From contig JBFOMG010000034.1 of NCBI GenBank assembly GCA_040830725.1, positions 8,874-72,873 of the forward strand: a DNA stretch of 64,000 nucleotides. Direction: 5' to 3'. This document shows, one piece after another, positions 61,240 through 64,000 of this stretch. The DNA comes from JAWKWH01 sp040830725. GTDB lineage: Bacteria > Pseudomonadota > Alphaproteobacteria > Rhizobiales > Rhizobiaceae. Each line of letters begins with the position of its first letter. The stretch's first letter is position 1. Below the pieces are notes generated by a model. It made no database searches. It was given only the letters and a program-made list of their open reading frames with translations, and had not been told where the DNA came from. A program made the position numbers and the translations under genes.

Positions 61240-61476
61240 TTGAGCGGCGTTCGCAAAAGATCGGTTTCAATTCGCGGCCACCGGACCAGCTTCTCGGTTG
61301 AGGATGAGTTTTTTGCCGAGCTCCGGATGATTGCCGGTAGGTCAGGTCAGTCTCTGGCGTCGCTGATCGCGGCGATTGACGAAAACCGGCCGCCAGAATC
61401 CAATCTCTCCTCAGCCATCAGGTTGTTCGTGCTGCGGGAACTGAAAGGGCAACTGCCCGATTCTCGCCAAGACTGA
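61240..61476 (+). CDS. Ribbon-helix-helix domain protein
   Basis: A 78-residue protein: VRKRSVSIRGHRTSFSVEDEFFAELRMIAGRSGQSLASLIAAID is a short beta strand followed by two helices, the RHH_4 pattern. The start is a TTG overlapping nothing, two bases after the sspB stop; this start keeps the conserved SGVRKRSV. It is probably a small DNA-binding regulator. The target is unknown. Confidence 0.75.
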   Translation: MSGVRKRSVSIRGHRTSFSVEDEFFAELRMIAGRSGQSLASLIAAIDENRPPESNLSSAIRLFVLRELKGQLPDSRQD

Positions 61477-61491
61477 AAACCAGCGAGACGG

Positions 61492-64000
61492 TTAGCGATC
61501 AATTGAGCGCAAATACTCGTCGATTGTCAGCCCGTCGTTGAGCAGGGTATCAATTGCACGGTCGGCAGGCTGGGGTTCTGTCTGTACCAGCGCATCTTCC
61601 GCGTCAACGACCGGGAGTGTTGTCTGCGTCTCGGCGGGCACAGGAAATTGGTCAACGATTATCGTCTCAGTGATTTGCGGCGCGGCCAATATTCGGCCGT
61701 TGCCATCATCCAGCCGCGCATCGTCGTCAGTGCGTTTTTTCGCTTCCTCGTCCAGAATACGCCGCACCGCATCTTCCAGCGCCTCAGGCTCCTCTTGCAG
61801 CTCGGGATTCGGGTTTGGGATCGAACCGTCGGCACCCCCTGCCTCGCCATCCTGGTTTGCCTGCAGCCTCGCCTCTTCTTCCTCCCGGCGCTTTCGCTCC
61901 AGGCTCGCATAATACCGGACCTCACGGCGCAACCGCTGCTTTTCCAGCAAACCAGCCTGCAGTGATTCCACCCTGAACTGCTCAAGCTCGAGCGCTCTCT
62001 GGGTCAGAAACTGGGCCAGCGGGCCGGTATCGTAGCTCGCCGTCATCGCTCCGATCGGGCCCGAAGAATTTACAAAAACTGCCGGTGTGGCGCCCACAAC
62101 CGCTTCCCGGCCCGGGTCATAGGTAATTTCAGCCTCCGCCGACGCCCGCCATCGATTGAAATCGGCATTGATCTCGGCCTGCATCCGGGCGTTGGCGTTC
62201 TCGAAAATCACCGCCGGCGTCCGCAGCACACCGCCCGCCAGCACGAAGGTGAACTCGGCCGCATCGGTTTCAAACGGTCCCGACGCGACAAGCGGCGGTC
62301 CAAATCCCGAAACATCGTCCGCATCGATATCCTTGCCGATTTTGTCAGCGGCATCGACAAGTTGCGCAAACACATCAGGGTTTGTGCCGGGAACCGACAA
62401 TTCCTCCAGAACCATCGATCCCGATCCCGACAATGACGAGAGCAACCCGGCAAAGGATTTGCCGCTCGCCGTCAGGTTGGCGCTCAATGCTGCTTTTCCG
62501 CCCACATTGGTGGTTTGCACCAAATCCGAAACCAGGACGCCCTGATAGCGGAATTGTGTTGAAAACAGCGCCGTGCCGCCGCTCTTTTTCAGCTCCGCCA
62601 GCCCCGAAATCCTGCCGCCTCGGTATTCCGCTTCCAGATCGGAAATGCGCACGCCCTCATCGTCCAGGTCCAATTTCAACCGCGCCTGCTGCAACGGTTC
62701 GCTCAGTCCGAATGCGAGTTCAGAAACAGCCAGGTCCAGCTTGGCAGCAACAGGAAGGTGTGAGGTGGCAACGAACGGTTTTGATGCGGGCCCGCCTTCC
62801 GGGCCGAATTGAAGCGACTGCTCACCGAGAAGCAATGTCCCGACCGGCGCCAGGTCGGCCGATGGCAACGAAATCGAACCCGATATGGCAGGCTTTTCAC
62901 CCTGAAATCTGGCGAACACGTCGCCCACGACAGGACTGTCATTGATCTGACCTGCAAGTTCGGCGACGTGAAGCGATGTGCCGCTGTGATCGATGACCGC
63001 AGTGACGTTTGCAGGCATTCCGTTTCCGAATCCGGGCAATGCGACACCGGCTGTCGCCAACCACGGCTCAATGTCGCTTGAACGGATATTGGCGTTTCCC
63101 GTGGCCTGCCACTCACCATCGACGACGCCGGCCCAGCCTTCAAAATTGGCTTCGCTGCCCTCGCCGCGCAGCTGCAGCTTTGTCTCGAACAGGCTTCCCA
63201 TTTCGCCAGCCAGAACGAGGCTTGTCTCCGCCGGGCCGGTCAGCCGCAACGGATAGGCGGGCAGACCGTAAGCTGCATAGATCGGCGCGGCGTCATCGTT
63301 GTTCATGGTCAGCGTCAGCGACAGCGGTCCTTCGAGCTGGTTGTTCCTCGCAGTGGCCGAGATCGATGCCGAGAAGCGTCCGCCGCCGCTTTGTCCGTGT
63401 GCGCTGATCGCCAGGCCGTGCGAATCATCGTCATTCGTTGCTGCGCTGGCTACCAGATCGATCCGTGTGTCTGTCAGCAATTCGGGAAAGGCCCGTCCGC
63501 GCTCCGCCAATCCGGCAATCACACCGTTTTGCGGATAACTCGACGTCAAGAGTTCGACCAGCGGCAACAGGTCCACCGACACGATCGAAGCATCGAGATT
63601 GCCGGTCGGACTTGCAGGAAAATGCTTCAGTTTTCCCGTCGCGCCAATCGTCGCGCCAGCGAGGTCCTGGACCGAAAACCGGTCGATATCGAGCAACCCG
63701 TCCTTCAGCCGCAAAGCGGTGTCCAGTCTTCCCGCCGTCAGCCCCGCAACCGATACCGGACCGGCCTTGATGACCAGGTCAAGGTCGTGGTCGGCAAACC
63801 GCGCCGCGCCTGCATCATTGACAAAAATGGAAGCAAATGCCGCCAGTCCGTCCACGTCCAGTGCGCCGCCGTCCAGCCGCAGCAACATCGCCGGCTTGGC
63901 GCCGGATTGGCTGAAATGATCAACTTCGCCGGTAAACTTGGCCCCGCCCAGAATCAGTTCGAGATTGCGAAATGTCTGCCGTTCACTGTTGATGTCCACC
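61492..64000 (-). CDS. AsmA-like family protein (C-terminal part, cut by window edge)
   Basis: The frame is open to the right edge, so the N-terminus is missing; at least 835 residues are seen. Repeated beta-rich segments (GAKFTGEVDHF, LAGATIGATGKLKHF, VSDLVQTTNVGGKAALSANLTASGKSF) and the LSGSGSMVLEEL motif are typical of the AsmA/TamB-related C-terminal domain. A charged coiled coil (LEKQRLRREVRYYASLERKRREEEEAR) and an acidic tail end the protein. AsmA-like proteins are thought to bridge inner and outer membranes and move phospholipids. Confidence 0.82.
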   Translation of the reverse strand, partial: VDINSERQTFRNLELILGGAKFTGEVDHFSQSGAKPAMLLRLDGGALDVDGLAAFASIFVNDAGAARFADHDLDLVIKAGPVSVAGLTAGRLDTALRLKDGLLDIDRFSVQDLAGATIGATGKLKHFPASPTGNLDASIVSVDLLPLVELLTSSYPQNGVIAGLAERGRAFPELLTDTRIDLVASAATNDDDSHGLAISAHGQSGGGRFSASISATARNNQLEGPLSLTLTMNNDDAAPIYAAYGLPAYPLRLTGPAETSLVLAGEMGSLFETKLQLRGEGSEANFEGWAGVVDGEWQATGNANIRSSDIEPWLATAGVALPGFGNGMPANVTAVIDHSGTSLHVAELAGQINDSPVVGDVFARFQGEKPAISGSISLPSADLAPVGTLLLGEQSLQFGPEGGPASKPFVATSHLPVAAKLDLAVSELAFGLSEPLQQARLKLDLDDEGVRISDLEAEYRGGRISGLAELKKSGGTALFSTQFRYQGVLVSDLVQTTNVGGKAALSANLTASGKSFAGLLSSLSGSGSMVLEELSVPGTNPDVFAQLVDAADKIGKDIDADDVSGFGPPLVASGPFETDAAEFTFVLAGGVLRTPAVIFENANARMQAEINADFNRWRASAEAEITYDPGREAVVGATPAVFVNSSGPIGAMTASYDTGPLAQFLTQRALELEQFRVESLQAGLLEKQRLRREVRYYASLERKRREEEEARLQANQDGEAGGADGSIPNPNPELQEEPEALEDAVRRILDEEAKKRTDDDARLDDGNGRILAAPQITETIIVDQFPVPAETQTTLPVVDAEDALVQTEPQPADRAIDTLLNDGLTIDEYLRSIDR

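Noticed and set aside
1..64000. CRISPR array, prophage, insertion sequence, rRNA or tRNA gene
   Set aside because: No regularly spaced repeats, transposase or integrase motifs, phage structural genes or cloverleaf sequences with anticodon arms were seen; apart from the tmRNA no stable RNA gene could be supported.

Overview
The window comes from a GC-rich alphaproteobacterium, most likely a marine or soil member of the Rhizobiales (Hyphomicrobiales). Three things point there: the ssrA gene is circularly permuted (acceptor piece before coding piece) and encodes the tag ANDNYAEARLAA; a gene for the alphaproteobacterial SspB adaptor lies just downstream; and the order thyA-folA-hflK-hflC-DUF2065-degP-serB-miaA-ilvB-ilvH-ilvC is, as I recall, the usual rhizobial housekeeping order. 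No plasmid, phage, insertion sequence, rRNA or tRNA gene is visible.

Region 1 (1-18.1 kb) is a catabolic island. On the plus strand are an FAA-hydrolase (cut by the window edge), an SDR dehydrogenase and an enamidase homologue. Facing them is a minus-strand run of 14 genes from 18106 down to 2438: a tungsten aldehyde:ferredoxin oxidoreductase, an FAD subunit and a fused [2Fe-2S]/molybdopterin subunit of a xanthine-dehydrogenase-type hydroxylase, a 6-hydroxynicotinate-reductase homologue, a UPF0280 (ApbE-superfamily) protein, two DUF1185 paralogues, a Rieske oxygenase, a branched-chain-amino-acid-type ABC transporter (binding protein, fused permease, two ATPases), a MarR regulator and a RidA protein. 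Hydroxylase + 6-hydroxynicotinate reductase + enamidase are the first three enzymes of the reductive nicotinate pathway known from the anaerobe Eubacterium barkeri. Here they sit beside an oxygenase and a dedicated importer, so the operon probably imports and reductively opens a pyridine-type ring in an oxygen-respiring organism. This is the most notable system in the window.

Region 2 (18.3-26.2 kb) has a MacB-like exporter (ATPase, FtsX permease, membrane-fusion protein), a second RidA, a DUF1304 membrane protein, a dehydrogenase/class III aminotransferase pair and a PilZ protein. Region 3 (26.5-44.9 kb) has two TetR regulators with clear operator palindromes, ilvC, a flavin monooxygenase broken by one in-frame stop, an RND exporter with a secreted partner, pdxJ, two paralogous hybrid sensor kinases flanking alkB and a site-2 protease, a RecD-like helicase, a LysE exporter and a NYN-domain protein whose C-terminal part is cut off by an in-frame stop.

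Region 4 (45-64 kb) is mainly housekeeping: ilvH, a DMT transporter and ilvB behind a ribosome-dependent attenuator (17-residue leader peptide, intrinsic terminator, and a promoter so close that the leader is probably leaderless), a HerA-like ATPase, a diguanylate cyclase, miaA, serB, a GNAT acetyltransferase, degP, DUF2065, hflC, hflK, folA, thyA, DUF2853, ssrA, sspB, a ribbon-helix-helix protein and a large AsmA-like protein that runs off the right edge.
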